DNA of 64,000 bases, from NCBI GenBank assembly GCA_905250115.1, contig CAJNOI010000081.1:62001-126000 (forward strand), in the 5' to 3' direction. Positions within the stretch are counted from its first letter, which is position 1, and every line of letters starts with the position of its first letter. The stretch comes from Adineta steineri. Lineage: Eukaryota; Rotifera; Eurotatoria; Adinetida; Adinetidae. A model generated the notes under the pieces. The model saw nothing but the letters and a program-made list of their open reading frames with translations, ran no database searches and was not told the origin of the DNA. The position numbers and the translations under genes were made by a program. Shown here in pieces: positions 26,921-41,764 of the stretch.

Positions 26921-27013
26921 CTAAAAACCTTAGAATTGGTGGTGTACATGATCATGTACTCTATTATATGTATTGTTATCCATCTATGTACACCATCAAT
27001 TCTAGGGTTTTAG
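26921..27013 (+). repeat. Imperfect hairpin with 28-29-nt arms
   Basis: Arm 26921-26949 pairs with 26986-27013, with three or four differences, around a 36-nt loop. The outer ends are CTAAAA/TTTTAG. A perfect 16-bp palindrome, GTACATGATCATGTAC, overlaps the inner end at 26944-26959. It could be a minimal inverted-repeat element or a small-RNA precursor. Confidence 0.65.
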
Positions 27014-27138
27014 ACCAAATACATAAGTGATTATCAATACGTATTGTGTGTTTCTTGAGTTTAAAACTCTAGCTATTTTAAGGATTGTTAATGAATAGAG
27101 TCTTCTATAGCAGTTCATGTGGAGTGTGCGATACCTAG

Positions 27139-27190
27139 TTGTGGTGGGGACACCCCCAGCGACCCCAGGGCCTTCCCCCCCCCCCACCCT
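27139..27190 (-). other. G-run island (G-quadruplex-capable)
   Basis: Read on the minus strand, runs of G3, G11, G4 and G5 occur within about 50 nt, in a region where such runs are otherwise absent. The 11-base homopolymer is at 27175-27185. Confidence 0.6.
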
Positions 27191-27360
27191 CAATGTGTGC
27201 TTGCGGCTGTTTAATTTTCTTTGGTTTGGGTTTTGTCATGACTATTAATGTGTTGCTTAGGATGACATACATGATGTTTTTTGCGAGTATATTTTGTATC
27301 CGTATCCGCTCATCTATATTCTATTCTAATTGATATTAAGAAAAATAATAACAAACAAGA

Positions 27361-27472
27361 TATTACTATAGAGCAGTAGGGGACCCAGCGAGAAGCACGA
27401 AAATACCTCGAAAACCGATTTCACTATGACTGTTGCCTCTGCCAGCAAACTACCGCTGCTATAGAGATTAAT
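27361..27472. repeat. Small GC-richer element with inverted ends
   Basis: Ends containing CTATAGAGCAG-TAG and CTACCGCTGCTATAG are imperfect inverted repeats bounding about 110 bp. Read on the minus strand the body is GC-richer and followed by T-runs. No known RNA family could be assigned; short tRNA A-box- or B-box-like matches are too weak to call. Confidence 0.4.
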
Positions 27473-27820
27473 AATAAACCATGATAATTAAATCACATAA
27501 ATTATAAATCATGTCTATAGAAACAATATTATCATTGATTTTCTTTTGTAAAATCAATATTAAAATAATCATGGTAATAACATGCAGAATTTTATTGAGA
27601 AAAAACAGTCCAGCATAAAATAAATATGAAAAAGACAAACTATTTCTTTAGAAAAAAATACAATGTTAAAAAGTCTTTTTAATAAAATATGAAGCATTTT
27701 CCGTTCCATGAAAACATATGATATTGAATGCACGTTTGATTGAGAATTTTCCGAGTCATTTCCGTTATTTTTCTTGTCATTTATTAATAAGAATCGATTA
27801 ATAAATATCGACATAATTAA

Positions 27821-28807
27821 TTATTTTTCATGTAAAAATTGTTCAAATATTTTTTCTATATTTTCATTATCATTCAATAAAATAAATCTTTGTTTAATTA
27901 ATTCTAAAAATTTTTGTTTTTTATTATTAATCATTTCTGCAAAAGTTTTTTTTTCATTTACTATTTGAAATTTATCATTCTTAGAAAATTGTTCTTTTAA
28001 ATATTTTGAAATAAATTTTCTTAATCTTTGATCTATTTGATAAATCATATTTTGTTGATTAATTTCTGTAGCTATTCGTCGTTGTTCTTCATCAATCATA
28101 TTTATTTGTTGTTCAGGTTCATTACAAGCTTGTTTAATACGTTGAAGAATTCTATGTAAATGTTCTGTTGTTAAACCTCGATCTGTTGTATTAATTAAAA
28201 AATCATCATGTGATAATTCATATTTTAAATAAATATTTTCTATTGAAGAATTTGAAACTCGTTTAGATATATCACGATTTTCATTTCGTTGATAAGCAGT
28301 AGATATATTGGAATAAAGATGAATTGATACAAAACCAATTTGTGCACGTTGAGCAATTTGATGATAACGATGACGCATACTTGAATAATAAAAATTATCC
28401 TCAATGATAAGAATATTTTCATTATCTCTACATTTTAATGATTGATAAAGACGATCAAGTATTTGTGAAGAATATTTTAAATTAGTTGATGATTTTATTT
28501 GTGTATTATATAAAATTATTTTTTCAATTTCATCAGCAATTAATGAACGATAAGATTTCCAATTCAATTCATTTTCAATTATTTCATTTTCATATCCAGA
28601 AAATAAATTATCGAATGAAAGATAATTATACTGAAATTTATTTTCAAGTCTTTTTTTTAATAGAATTTCAGAAAGTTTTTTTATACATAAATATTCAAGT
28701 TTTAAAATCTGATCATGGTTTAATATCAACTGAAGTATTTGTACAAGTGTTGATTTAAGACATGCTGGTGGTCCACATATCAAAACAATACATTTTGTCA
28801 TTAACAT
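27821..28807 (-). CDS. PSTK: L-seryl-tRNA(Sec) kinase (PSTK-like)
   Basis: Phosphorylates Ser-tRNA(Sec) so that SEPSECS can form selenocysteinyl-tRNA. Single exon, 328 residues, close to the animal length. The N-terminal P-loop reads CGPPACLKST; the family diagnostic IIEDNFYYSSMRHRYHQIA (about residues 135-153) is followed by the IGFVSIHLY strand and YQRNENRD, both typical of PSTK. The usual second Gly of Walker A (GxxxxGK[ST]) is Leu here, while Lys-Ser-Thr is kept. The C-terminal half is Gln/Lys-rich and diverged. The sequence TTGTAG immediately precedes the ATG, so this may be a trans-splice acceptor. The gene is divergent from an ankyrin gene 208 bp away. An alternative start is Met3. Confidence 0.82.
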   Translation of the reverse strand: MLMTKCIVLICGPPACLKSTLVQILQLILNHDQILKLEYLCIKKLSEILLKKRLENKFQYNYLSFDNLFSGYENEIIENELNWKSYRSLIADEIEKIILYNTQIKSSTNLKYSSQILDRLYQSLKCRDNENILIIEDNFYYSSMRHRYHQIAQRAQIGFVSIHLYSNISTAYQRNENRDISKRVSNSSIENIYLKYELSHDDFLINTTDRGLTTEHLHRILQRIKQACNEPEQQINMIDEEQRRIATEINQQNMIYQIDQRLRKFISKYLKEQFSKNDKFQIVNEKKTFAEMINNKKQKFLELIKQRFILLNDNENIEKIFEQFLHEK

Positions 28808-29015
28808 CTACAACAATAAGTATTTTTTTATTGACATAACATATCTCACTCTTTCTCTTCTGTTATTGTCAGAACGAATAAAAGAAAAAGGTATCGTTGC
28901 TTAGAAAACAAAATCAACTAAAATAACGTACGAGAGACAGAGAGAGAAAGAGAAAGTAAGTGAAGAAAACGATCAAACATCTTTGTTGTTGTATTATCGC
29001 ATTATTTCAATTGAA
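28808..29015. promoter_or_regulatory. Shared divergent promoter region, PSTK / ankyrin gene
   Basis: 208 bp between two divergent start codons. It contains a purine-rich GAGA tract (about 28931-28960) and no open frame of note. Bidirectional promoter use is inferred from spacing. Confidence 0.5.
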
Positions 29016-30430
29016 ATGGACGATACATTCGATTTTGATAAACCAGTCGTCGATACAAAAGATGATGCATCATTATATCTTGATTTTGTTCGATTAGTTG
29101 AAAGTAATCAACTTCGACGATTTGAAAGTAGTGTTAATAAATTTGATATTATTCAATATGAATTAAATGATGGTCCAAGTAAACCACTTCTATTTTATGC
29201 TATTGAACGTAATGATGAAGTATTTACAAAACTTATATTGGATATGGAAGTACCATTGGATAAAGAATATTCAGTAAGTCAATTTTTATATAAAAAAACG
29301 AATGTTTTTTTTTGTCTGGAACCTTATCGATATAATATGTTTACTTAGTAAACAATTGTTTAAAATAAATATAAGCGAGAAAAAAAAAATAAAACTGTTT
29401 TTTTCAAGGACAATTGGAAAATAAAATATTCATCGATCTAATTATCTGAAGTATTCAAGATGGTTTTTTCTAATTAAAAATGATTGGAAATTTGATACTT
29501 TCAATTTTTCTGTAACTGTAATGAAATAAATTTCCTCAAGGCTTTTTGTTTTTAAATTTCTAAAAAGTAAAATAAGAAAACATTCTAATGTATCTATTTG
29601 TCTTTAACGAGGTTATGGTACCATCATCTTCGTCTCCAACAGGTGAACTTGTTCAAAAAACTTTAAATGCTTATGAATATGCTCGGGAATTACAACATAA
29701 TGATCTTGCTAATTTAATTCATAATCGTAAAAATTTACCGCCATTTGATCAACGTTTTTTTCGTACACTTCAATTAAATGATGTTCGTCGTTGTGAAACA
29801 TTTATACATCGTTTACATAATGATAAACGACAACATGATTTATCTACAAAAGGTTTATTTTTAGCCGCACAATTAGGTTCAATACGTTTATTAGATTATT
29901 TTTTAACACGAGAAAAGATTGATATTGATATACAACAGCAACAAGAAAATGGTTATGTAACAACAGCTTTATTAACAGCTATAACATTCAATCAAAATGA
30001 ATCAGCTAAATTTCTTTTATTTCGTGGGGCGAATCCAAATGTAAAAGGTCAATATGATAATGCATTAGTAACTGCACTTCATTATGAATCTCAAAATGAT
30101 CTTTTATCATTATTACTTGATAAAAATGCTGATTTAACTGCAAGACATCCGGATTATAAAAAATTAAATTTAAGAGAATATTGCATTTTAACAAGTCGTG
30201 TTAAAGCTAAAACAGAACTTGATGCTTATATCAAACGTTTAATAATTAGTGGAAATTATCAACGATTAAAATGGCTTGTTGATCATGGTTATCAATATAT
30301 AAATATTAAGATTGATGCAAAACGTTCGGCAAAACAATTAGCAAAAGAAAGATATTATGATAAAATTGTTAAATTAATTGATCATGTCGAAAATATACAA
30401 ATGAAAACAAAAATTAAAATGAATTTCTAA
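29016..30430 (+). CDS. Ankyrin-repeat protein
   Basis: Two exons, 29016-29273 and 29612-30430, join phase 0 to phase 0 across a 338-bp intron to give 358 residues. The first exon encodes an acidic start (MDDTFDFDKP) and an ankyrin-like helix pair (PLLFYAIERNDEVFTKLIL). The second carries several degenerate ankyrin repeats, for example LFLAAQLGSIRLLDYFL, TALLTAITFNQNESAKFLL and TALHYESQNDLLSLLLDKNAD. No signal peptide, membrane segment or catalytic domain is visible. It is likely a cytosolic scaffold; the partner is unknown. The start at 29016 is chosen over the upstream in-frame Met because it opens the acidic region directly. Confidence 0.8.
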
Positions 30431-31698
30431 CAGATTTTCTGATTTGTGTTTTATTTTTAAATAAACAATGGATATATATCACTAAGAAAGATCGATTCAT
30501 TTGAAGAGAAAAAAAAAATAAATGAATAGCTAAAAGCTTTTACTAATCTTTTTTGATATTATATTTCTTGTTACTCATATATAACAATTTTCAACATGAC
30601 TAATAAGAGTGATACTTATCGAAGTATTTTCTTTTTATACACAAACGATGGATACATCCGGTAGAAGAAGGCCTGCTCTTTCTTTTTTTCGAAGTGGTAA
30701 AAACGTTCAATGAGAGACACAATAACTATAATTTCCGTGAAGAAGGAAATGAAGTCGACCTATAGATGGCTATAACTATTCTGCAGTTAGATAAGATAGT
30801 AGTTGATTAATACTCAAGATAATCTACAGAAAAAAACGATAATAATAAAAATTTATCTTAACTAAATATCTTCCTAAAAATATTAAAATGAATAAATTTA
30901 TAACCCTAATAACTCGAAATTGTAATAGGTTTTTTACATTAACTAAGAAAATAGGTTACAAAAATACTTATTCAATCTGTTTGTCTTAGCTCAAGCTTAA
31001 TAAATCTCCAAAAGAGTATATCAAATTACAGTTGTTTATATCTATCTATTTTCCTACTCTAATAAATATGTAATATTTCTCATGCATGAAAAATTGATTA
31101 CGAATATTTGATTATGAGATATTTTATTAGATTTCTTTACAAAATCTAATGAAATTGATAATATAAAATGTAATTTAGTTCTCGACTTATTTTTATCAAA
31201 AATAAATTACATATTTTAAAGTTTACAAAAACTCGTTTTTTCTCGACTTAATCCTAAAAAGCTACTAGGAGCAATGATTTTCAATTATGTAGTTGATAAA
31301 ACCTAATCAATTTTATCGCACATACATCTATCACTTAGATTCTATACATTTTGTATAGTTGCGAGATTCGTTGTTGTTCGAAATTTGACTTTTCTATCTT
31401 TTCTCTGCAATAAGATGTACATCGACTTGAATATATATTTGAAATAGTTTTGAATGATTTTTCTAATAATACTAGATTACCGAGCTACTTTTCTAAAAAT
31501 ACATTTCTAAAGAAAATATAATCTGAAAATCCAAATCGGATTATGAGCATAAAACTGCGTCAACTAAATAATTAATTTTGTTTACTATTTCAACATTTGT
31601 CTATCTTTCGAGAGAAAAAAAACATGAATAAAACATAAAGAAATCAATCTTGTTTTATATTTATTTCAAAATAATATACAAGAAAATAATATCTATGA
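30431..31698. other. Intergenic
   Basis: About 1.3 kb of AT-rich DNA between convergent genes. Nothing recognisable beyond their likely 3' untranslated regions. Confidence 0.6.
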
Positions 31699-32076
31699 TT
31701 AATCTTTTCTCGTTCGTTTGAATGATCGTTTATCATCATCATTATAATCTCGTTTTTTTCTCGATGATGATGTTGGTGGTGGTGTACGTGATCGTTTTCT
31801 TTCATATTTATATTCATTATCTTTTTTATCCATTCTGGTTTTTTGTTGTTGTTCATTCTTATGAATATTATGTACAGCATTCGAAATAAGTGTATTACGT
31901 AAAAATTTTCTATTTGTAACCAATGTTGGTTTTTGCCATCCAAGTGCTCCTTGTGTTTCAGCACGAATTTTATTTCGTTTAGCTTCATCAAGAAGCATTT
32001 GACGTGCTAATCGATCCATTTCATCACCATCATCATCATTCTTAATTGAAGATAAATTTTTTTCTTCAGTGGACAT
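31699..32076 (-). CDS. Small basic, probably nuclear protein of unknown family
   Basis: Single exon, 125 residues. An acidic N-terminus (DDDGDEMDRLARQMLLDEAK) leads to the most conserved-looking block, RAETQGALGWQKPTLVTNRK, followed by FLRNTLISNAVHNIHK. The C-terminus is Arg/Lys/Ser-rich (KRSRTPPP, SSSRKKRDY, SFKRTRKD) like RS-type or nuclear-localisation tails. A TTTTTTTTAG acceptor abuts the ATG. I do not recognise the family; a role in RNA processing is only a guess from composition. Confidence 0.7.
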   Translation of the reverse strand: MSTEEKNLSSIKNDDDGDEMDRLARQMLLDEAKRNKIRAETQGALGWQKPTLVTNRKFLRNTLISNAVHNIHKNEQQQKTRMDKKDNEYKYERKRSRTPPPTSSSRKKRDYNDDDKRSFKRTRKD

Positions 32077-32202
32077 CTAAAAAAAAGAGGAAATGTCAAA
32101 CAATTGATATTTTTTATTAAAAGGTTAATGATCAATGTTGTCTAAAGGTTAAATGAATATTAATATAGATCAATTTTCAACAGCTGTTTTATTTGTCTTC
32201 AA

Positions 32203-32236
<34 letters not shown>

Positions 32237-32291
32237 TATATACAAAAAAAAAAGAAAAGAACAACGAACAACAACGAAATTAAACAAATAA

Positions 32292-36226
<3,935 letters not shown>

Positions 36227-39200
36227 TTATTTATTCATTGAAGAAAACAAGTTGATCTGTATACATCACTATTAATACATCGAACTCGACGCAATAGTAA
36301 AAGATAGAGAAAGAGAGAGAGAGCGATAGAGAAAAATATTCTAGCAGATTGGAAATAAACACAATAGATAGAGCAAGATATATTTTCTACTACAACATAA
36401 TGTATAGATGCAAAAGCGAGCGAGAAAAAAAAACGAGATAGGAATGCGTAGGTACAAATTGCGTATGGACAACGAATAATACACGCGCCAAACACATACG
36501 AAGAAGAAGGAGACTTTTTTTTTCTATAGTCGTTTATATCAGATCAGAATTGATTATGAGGAGGGATGCTATCGTAGTAGTTACAGAATAAGCATAAGTT
36601 TTCTTCCCCATATGTTCGCTCTCTCTCCCTCTCTCTTGCTCGCGAGCGCGCGCGAGCTTATATACAGCAAAGTTGATCGGCCAAATAACACATGCATGCG
36701 ATGCGATGCGACCATCACTATTACCATTCTGTTACTCGCATTCGTCGAGATTTTCCCTTGTTTGTGGGAAACCTACTACAATTTCTTCCGCTTTTTCTTC
36801 TTCTTCTTCTTCTTTTTTTCTTCGTTTCTCTTTTCTCTTTTCCGATGTTCTAGGTTTACCGTCTGTCTTCTATATTAACAATTAGTGCTAGACGAAAGAA
36901 GATTTCTCTCCTTTTTTTTCTGTCGCTTTTCCTATTTCTCTCTACTATATACAGACATCTGCACGTCGTGCTGCACATAATTGAGCAAAAGAGAATTATA
37001 GCAAAGGCGTGCAAGCGCTCGTTTTGCTTTAGATAGGCTACAAAAAAAAAAGTCTAACGACAGCAGCCTCTTCTCTCTTATTGATATGTTGCTAAAAATA
37101 TTTTCAAGTTTAGATTTCTACCGGATCTAATAACAGACATTGATAGTTTTCAAATATAGAACATCGATGTTCGTTCGTTTGTTCGATCGTAGATAAGTAT
37201 GTTGATCGGCAATAATACTTACATCATCAATATGTAGACATTCTTTGATCGGAAATATTGGATCAGTAAAAGGGATTATGACACTTGAGAAAAACGTGTG
37301 TTGCTTTACAAAAAGAAATACTCATAGATAGATAGATAATAATGGAAACTTCATGTTTTTTTTTATCTCTTCTCGAAAAAAATTTGCTTCAGGCAATATA
37401 CTTCCTCGAAGAGACAAAAGAAGCAGAGTGATAAGGATGATGCTGATGTATGCTTTTGATCATAACCAAGACGTAAACTAAAGCAATTAGACTTGATGTC
37501 AACACACGCACACATATTCGTTTGTTTAGATCTGTCAAGTATAAAGAAGAATGAAAAGACGCAAAGATGTCAACATCCTCATTTCTGTTTCGTTTAATAA
37601 TTTTTTTTATCAAACAAAATTTTTCCTTAATCAAACCGAAGCAAAATCTTTATATCTACCATAATTTACAGTGAAAAGAGTTTGTTTATGAATAGCCGTT
37701 GAATTGACAATTATCAAATATTTCTTTTGTATTTGTCGAACAACAATCTATTGATAATATACTTGAGGTTTTTTGCATGATATAAGATAGATATATATTG
37801 AAAGAAGAGAATCATGGAAAATTTTCTTTGTTTTTTATTTTTAATGGTTCTTCGTCTTATCCATTCGTTTATGTCAAAATATTTGGTAGAGGTCGCTCAT
37901 GTTTGAAGTAATAAAACAGAAAAATATCTTTCTCATTACAAATATTGATGCATTAGCTTATGTGATTGATGTTTCATAGAATAATTCAACATCCTGTTAC
38001 TAGGAAAAGATGTTTTTTTATCGAATGATTAGATAAATGATCGAGATCAAGGGCAAATAAGGACTAGAACATTAAAACAAAAGATTGGGATATTTGCATA
38101 AATATTACAATGAATATAATAACATAGTTAAATAAGTCGTGAATAAACAATAGAAATGAATTTATTTTAGCATAGGAACAAAAAGACAGCGTTAACTATT
38201 TAGCAATTAATCTATTTTCATAATATTGTTGTATAGAATTCAATCTTCATACAGGAAATATTAACGAAATGAGTTTTTGCAAGTTGTTATTGGAAAAAAC
38301 AGTGATGGTTGCGTGTGAATCAATTGAACCATTCATTTTTTATTAATATAATGATTAAAAGAGGAAACTTGCTTGTCATATTATGAATCTTTAGTTATAA
38401 ACATAAATAATTTGTTGAAATTTAGATCATATCATACGTCTTTCTCTCTTTTTCACTCGTAAATAAACAATGATAATGAAAATTATGTGTCTTTGTAGTT
38501 AATTACGGATTCATATATAGATGAAATACCTCAAGTCATCTTGACCTCCAGTTCTTTATTATTAGTTTTCAAATGTATATATATATATATATTATATATT
38601 AAGAAATGGAGTTTATTGACTTTTTATGAGATCATATAACATAAGGCTGCTGTCAAATAATAGTATCCGGTTACTCGTCTAGAACAACTATCTATGGTAA
38701 TATTGCCAAAGTCTTGACGAATTTTTAGTAAACAAACGATCTGAATTCATACTATTTTTTCTTTTATAACAGAAGAAATATATTTTTGACCTAAATATGT
38801 ATTATTTTGTCTTGAAGAAAAATTTCGATGCCTTTAAAAAAAATTTTATTTGATAATTTATCTACAAAAAGGAAATTCAAGCTAAGAAAATATTTCAATA
38901 AAAATCGAGATTAGAAAACTGCAGTTCTCCAGTTTCTTTCTCAACAAGAAAATTGTAATACTGCTAGAGATTCTATAGAAAAATAGTTTGAATATTCATA
39001 TATTTTAATTTGACTCTTGACTAATAATCATACGTAAAAATAAGAAAAAAAACGATACTTTTCGATTTATAATAAATCTTTTCAGTATCGCGTCACATGA
39101 ATAACAACACTTTTTTTATACTAATAATGACCATCCATGTCCAATAAGCAGTATCATATAACAGTTTTTATATATACAGTATGTTCTGAAAGTACAAACG

Positions 39201-40391
39201 AGAATAAAAAATAAAACAGTAGTTCCAAGATGGTGTATTGTCTTTTGAAATCATTTTGTTCATCTTTATACATTTTCATAAAATCTAGCGAATATTTTTA
39301 TGAGAATCTCATTTACAACATGAAATAAATTTATCAAAAAATAGAATGAATTTCTTCTTTAATAATTATTATAGGTCTTCCAGAATGACGACCAACTCTA
39401 ATCTTTTCAATTTTATAAAAATTTGAAAATCTATCTCTAATCTACGAGTTATTTTACATATAGTTTCATCTTTTTTGCAATTATATGAGACTTAATTTTC
39501 TAGAAATAATAAATTTATATCGGGAACCGGAACGATGAGCACGCAAGCATCTGAATGTGGGTGAGGGCGCTAGTCCAGAAAAAATAACATTGATAGATTC
39601 CTGTATCCATGTTGAGTCATATTTTGCCTTCACTATTTTTATTTTCGTCAATATTATGGACCTAAATACTCGTATGCTCATCGTTCACTGACGCATTTAT
39701 ATCTGCCTATATTGTTTTCCATTTTAGGTACTATCTAATTGTATATTTTGAAGGTCTTTTCCAAGCAGTTTATAATAGTTGACAGTGATCGAAAAGTCTC
39801 ATTTATCATATATCAAAATCTCTAGTACATCATAAAACAAATAAAGCTTAGCTTAATGACTTATTCTAGACCAATGAAAGAATTTATTTTAAATTCTATA
39901 GATATCAGTTATATTCGATTTAAAATTCAAAAATGAAGCAAATAATACGTATATATGTACATTATCAAGGAAAAACTCGTTAAATAATTATTGTCCTATT
40001 ACAAATTCTATAATCATTAAAAACTACTTCTTATATTATTCTAACAACTTTGCTTTTATTTTATTTTCTTCTAAGATTTTTACAGAGAATACTCGAACAA
40101 TTATTACGAATCTATAGATATAATTAGTATTTTTTTCACATTAAGCAGACAATCTATTGTTGAGTTACGATTAAGTACAATTTCTATTTGTAAAGGGCAT
40201 ACAAGGACAGAGAGACAATAGAAAAAAAAGGAAAACTGTGTGTATGATATTCAACCATATGGCTAGTCTTTGTTTGTATAGCGTTTTCCATATCAATTAT
40301 CATAGATGATCAAGCTTATTATCCATCTATCAGCTTTAATAACAAGGCATTAGTACGTAATATTATAATCAAGAGAAAAACCTATTCAACT
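36227..40391. other. Long gene-poor interval
   Basis: About 4.2 kb. The calcineurin 5' side has (CT)n tracts (36610-36640), an alternating CG stretch (36641-36656) and T-runs. GATA repeats lie near 37325. A short element with inverted ends lies at 39530-39686. No gene was recognised; the open frames are compositional. Confidence 0.6.
39530..39686. repeat. Small GC-richer element with 12-bp inverted ends
   Basis: GAACGATGAGCA at 39530-39541 is perfectly inverted at 39675-39686. The 157-bp interior is more GC-rich than its flanks on the left side. No transposase frame is present, so it may be a miniature inverted-repeat element. Confidence 0.45.
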
Positions 40392-40757
40392 ATGCGATCA
40401 TTTTTTATTGCATTACTTATTTTACTTCTTGTTTCATATTGGGCTCATGTTTTTGTTACACATGAATTAAATTCTTCAAATGAATTAGTTAATTTAGTTC
40501 TTGAACAAAAATTTATTGGTATATGTGAATGTCGATGTTGTCTTTTAACTGGTACATTATGTGAATCTATTATACGACAAAGTTTACCATTCAAGAATGA
40601 ATTTTCTTGTAATTTATGTACAAATGATTTTTGTACAATGAATATTAGTACAACAGAACAATGTCAATTAATGTATACAATGAAAGCAGATTGTTTTCAA
40701 TATGAACCGCGTGAAAAATCTTCATTATTTGTTAGTGTACGTCCTATTTTACAGTAA
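40392..40757 (+). CDS. Small Cys-rich secreted or membrane-anchored protein
   Basis: Single exon, 121 residues. The N-terminus MRSFFIALLILLLVSYW is a signal peptide or signal anchor. The mature part has ten cysteines, including a CxCxCC cluster (CECRCC) followed by spaced single cysteines (C-E, SCNLC, DFC, EQC, ADC), suggesting a disulfide-stabilised extracellular fold. No named family was recognised. It lies alone, 1.0 kb upstream of the CREB3-like gene in the same orientation. Confidence 0.7.
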   Translation: MRSFFIALLILLLVSYWAHVFVTHELNSSNELVNLVLEQKFIGICECRCCLLTGTLCESIIRQSLPFKNEFSCNLCTNDFCTMNISTTEQCQLMYTMKADCFQYEPREKSSLFVSVRPILQ

Positions 40758-41764
40758 AATTTTCCTTTTATTTATTTTAGTTAATAAAGTATTTTTAGGA
40801 TAAATAAAAAAAAATGAATTAATATTCTTTTTGCTAGAAAATAGATGTAAATATGAATTATTATACACTTGAGATATTAGGAACGAAAAAAAAATTCAGA
40901 ATGATTCCCCTAATACTCTGAAGTACTTAACGTAATCAGCCGATATATTCTTGTATCTATAAATATAAACTTAATTCAATCGATTATATCGTTTCCAAGG
41001 AAAAGTGACGACACAAAATTTAAATTCGCAAAATATGCTGAATGAATCAAAAACAAACACTTGAAATTACATTAAATTTAATTCCATGCATTCTAACCTA
41101 CTATTTTCTTTTAACTACGAAAACAATCTATCAATTTACGTATATATTCGCATTTTCATTGTCGATTAAGATGGGTGTGATTCTGTGGTAGTTAAATTTT
41201 GTTTTTCTATAACACCCACATTGAAAAGCATGACATCAGTGGTTGTTCGGTAAAAATTTGTATTGACGATTGATGATGAAATTTCCTTTATGAGTCATAT
41301 GAGCAAGTTTGCATCATATAGTTGGAAGAGAAAGACAAATAAGAAAACAGAACGGAACAGCGACGATGAGTCACTGACTATATATATCATACGCAAACAT
41401 TGCCAACGCATCATAGGAGAAACAAAACTACATACTGTAGAAGAGGACACGTCACCATTTGTCGACGACTACTACATTTGATCGGTTGTGCTCAAATATA
41501 ATTGTTTTTTTTTATCCATATATAAGGTAAGTTTCTCATTATACAGATAAATAAATTCATATTTTCGGAATAAAACAAAAACAAGATTCATGAATAAGAC
41601 AAAACGTAGATAAATATAAAAATAGCCAATAATATTTAGATAAAGAATGCAACAAGACACTTATCTTGCATCAGCTGCCTTATATTTACTCCGTATAAAA
41701 TGACTCGTATTTATATACCAATTTTCATTTTAAGGCTTATATATATTAACAAAAAATAAAAACG
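40758..41764 (+). other. Intergenic / promoter region of the CREB3-like gene
   Basis: No gene supported; the 72-codon frame at 41263-41481 lacks domain character. A UPRE-like core TGACGTG lies on the minus strand at 41448-41454, and a CRE-like TGACATCA lies near 41230. A candidate acceptor ending TTTTAAG lies about 30 nt before the CREB3-like ATG. Confidence 0.5.
41448..41454 (-). promoter_or_regulatory. UPRE-like core upstream of the CREB3-like gene
   Basis: TGACGTG on the minus strand, about 310 bp before the ATG. CREB3/ATF6-family factors bind TGACGTG[G/A]-type elements, so autoregulation is possible. A 7-mer match alone is weak evidence. Confidence 0.25.

Larger units (their letters stand above)
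26187..27820. other. Intergenic with hairpins and a G/C island
   Basis: No gene recognised. It holds an imperfect hairpin (26921-27013), an isolated C-rich tract (27139-27190) and a small inverted-repeat element (27361-27472). All three are more GC-rich than their AT-rich surroundings, which suggests small mobile-element remnants or structured RNAs. Confidence 0.55.

Noticed and set aside
36612..36885. Frames upstream of calcineurin
   Set aside because: Simple-sequence CT/T-rich DNA with no codon structure or homology cue.
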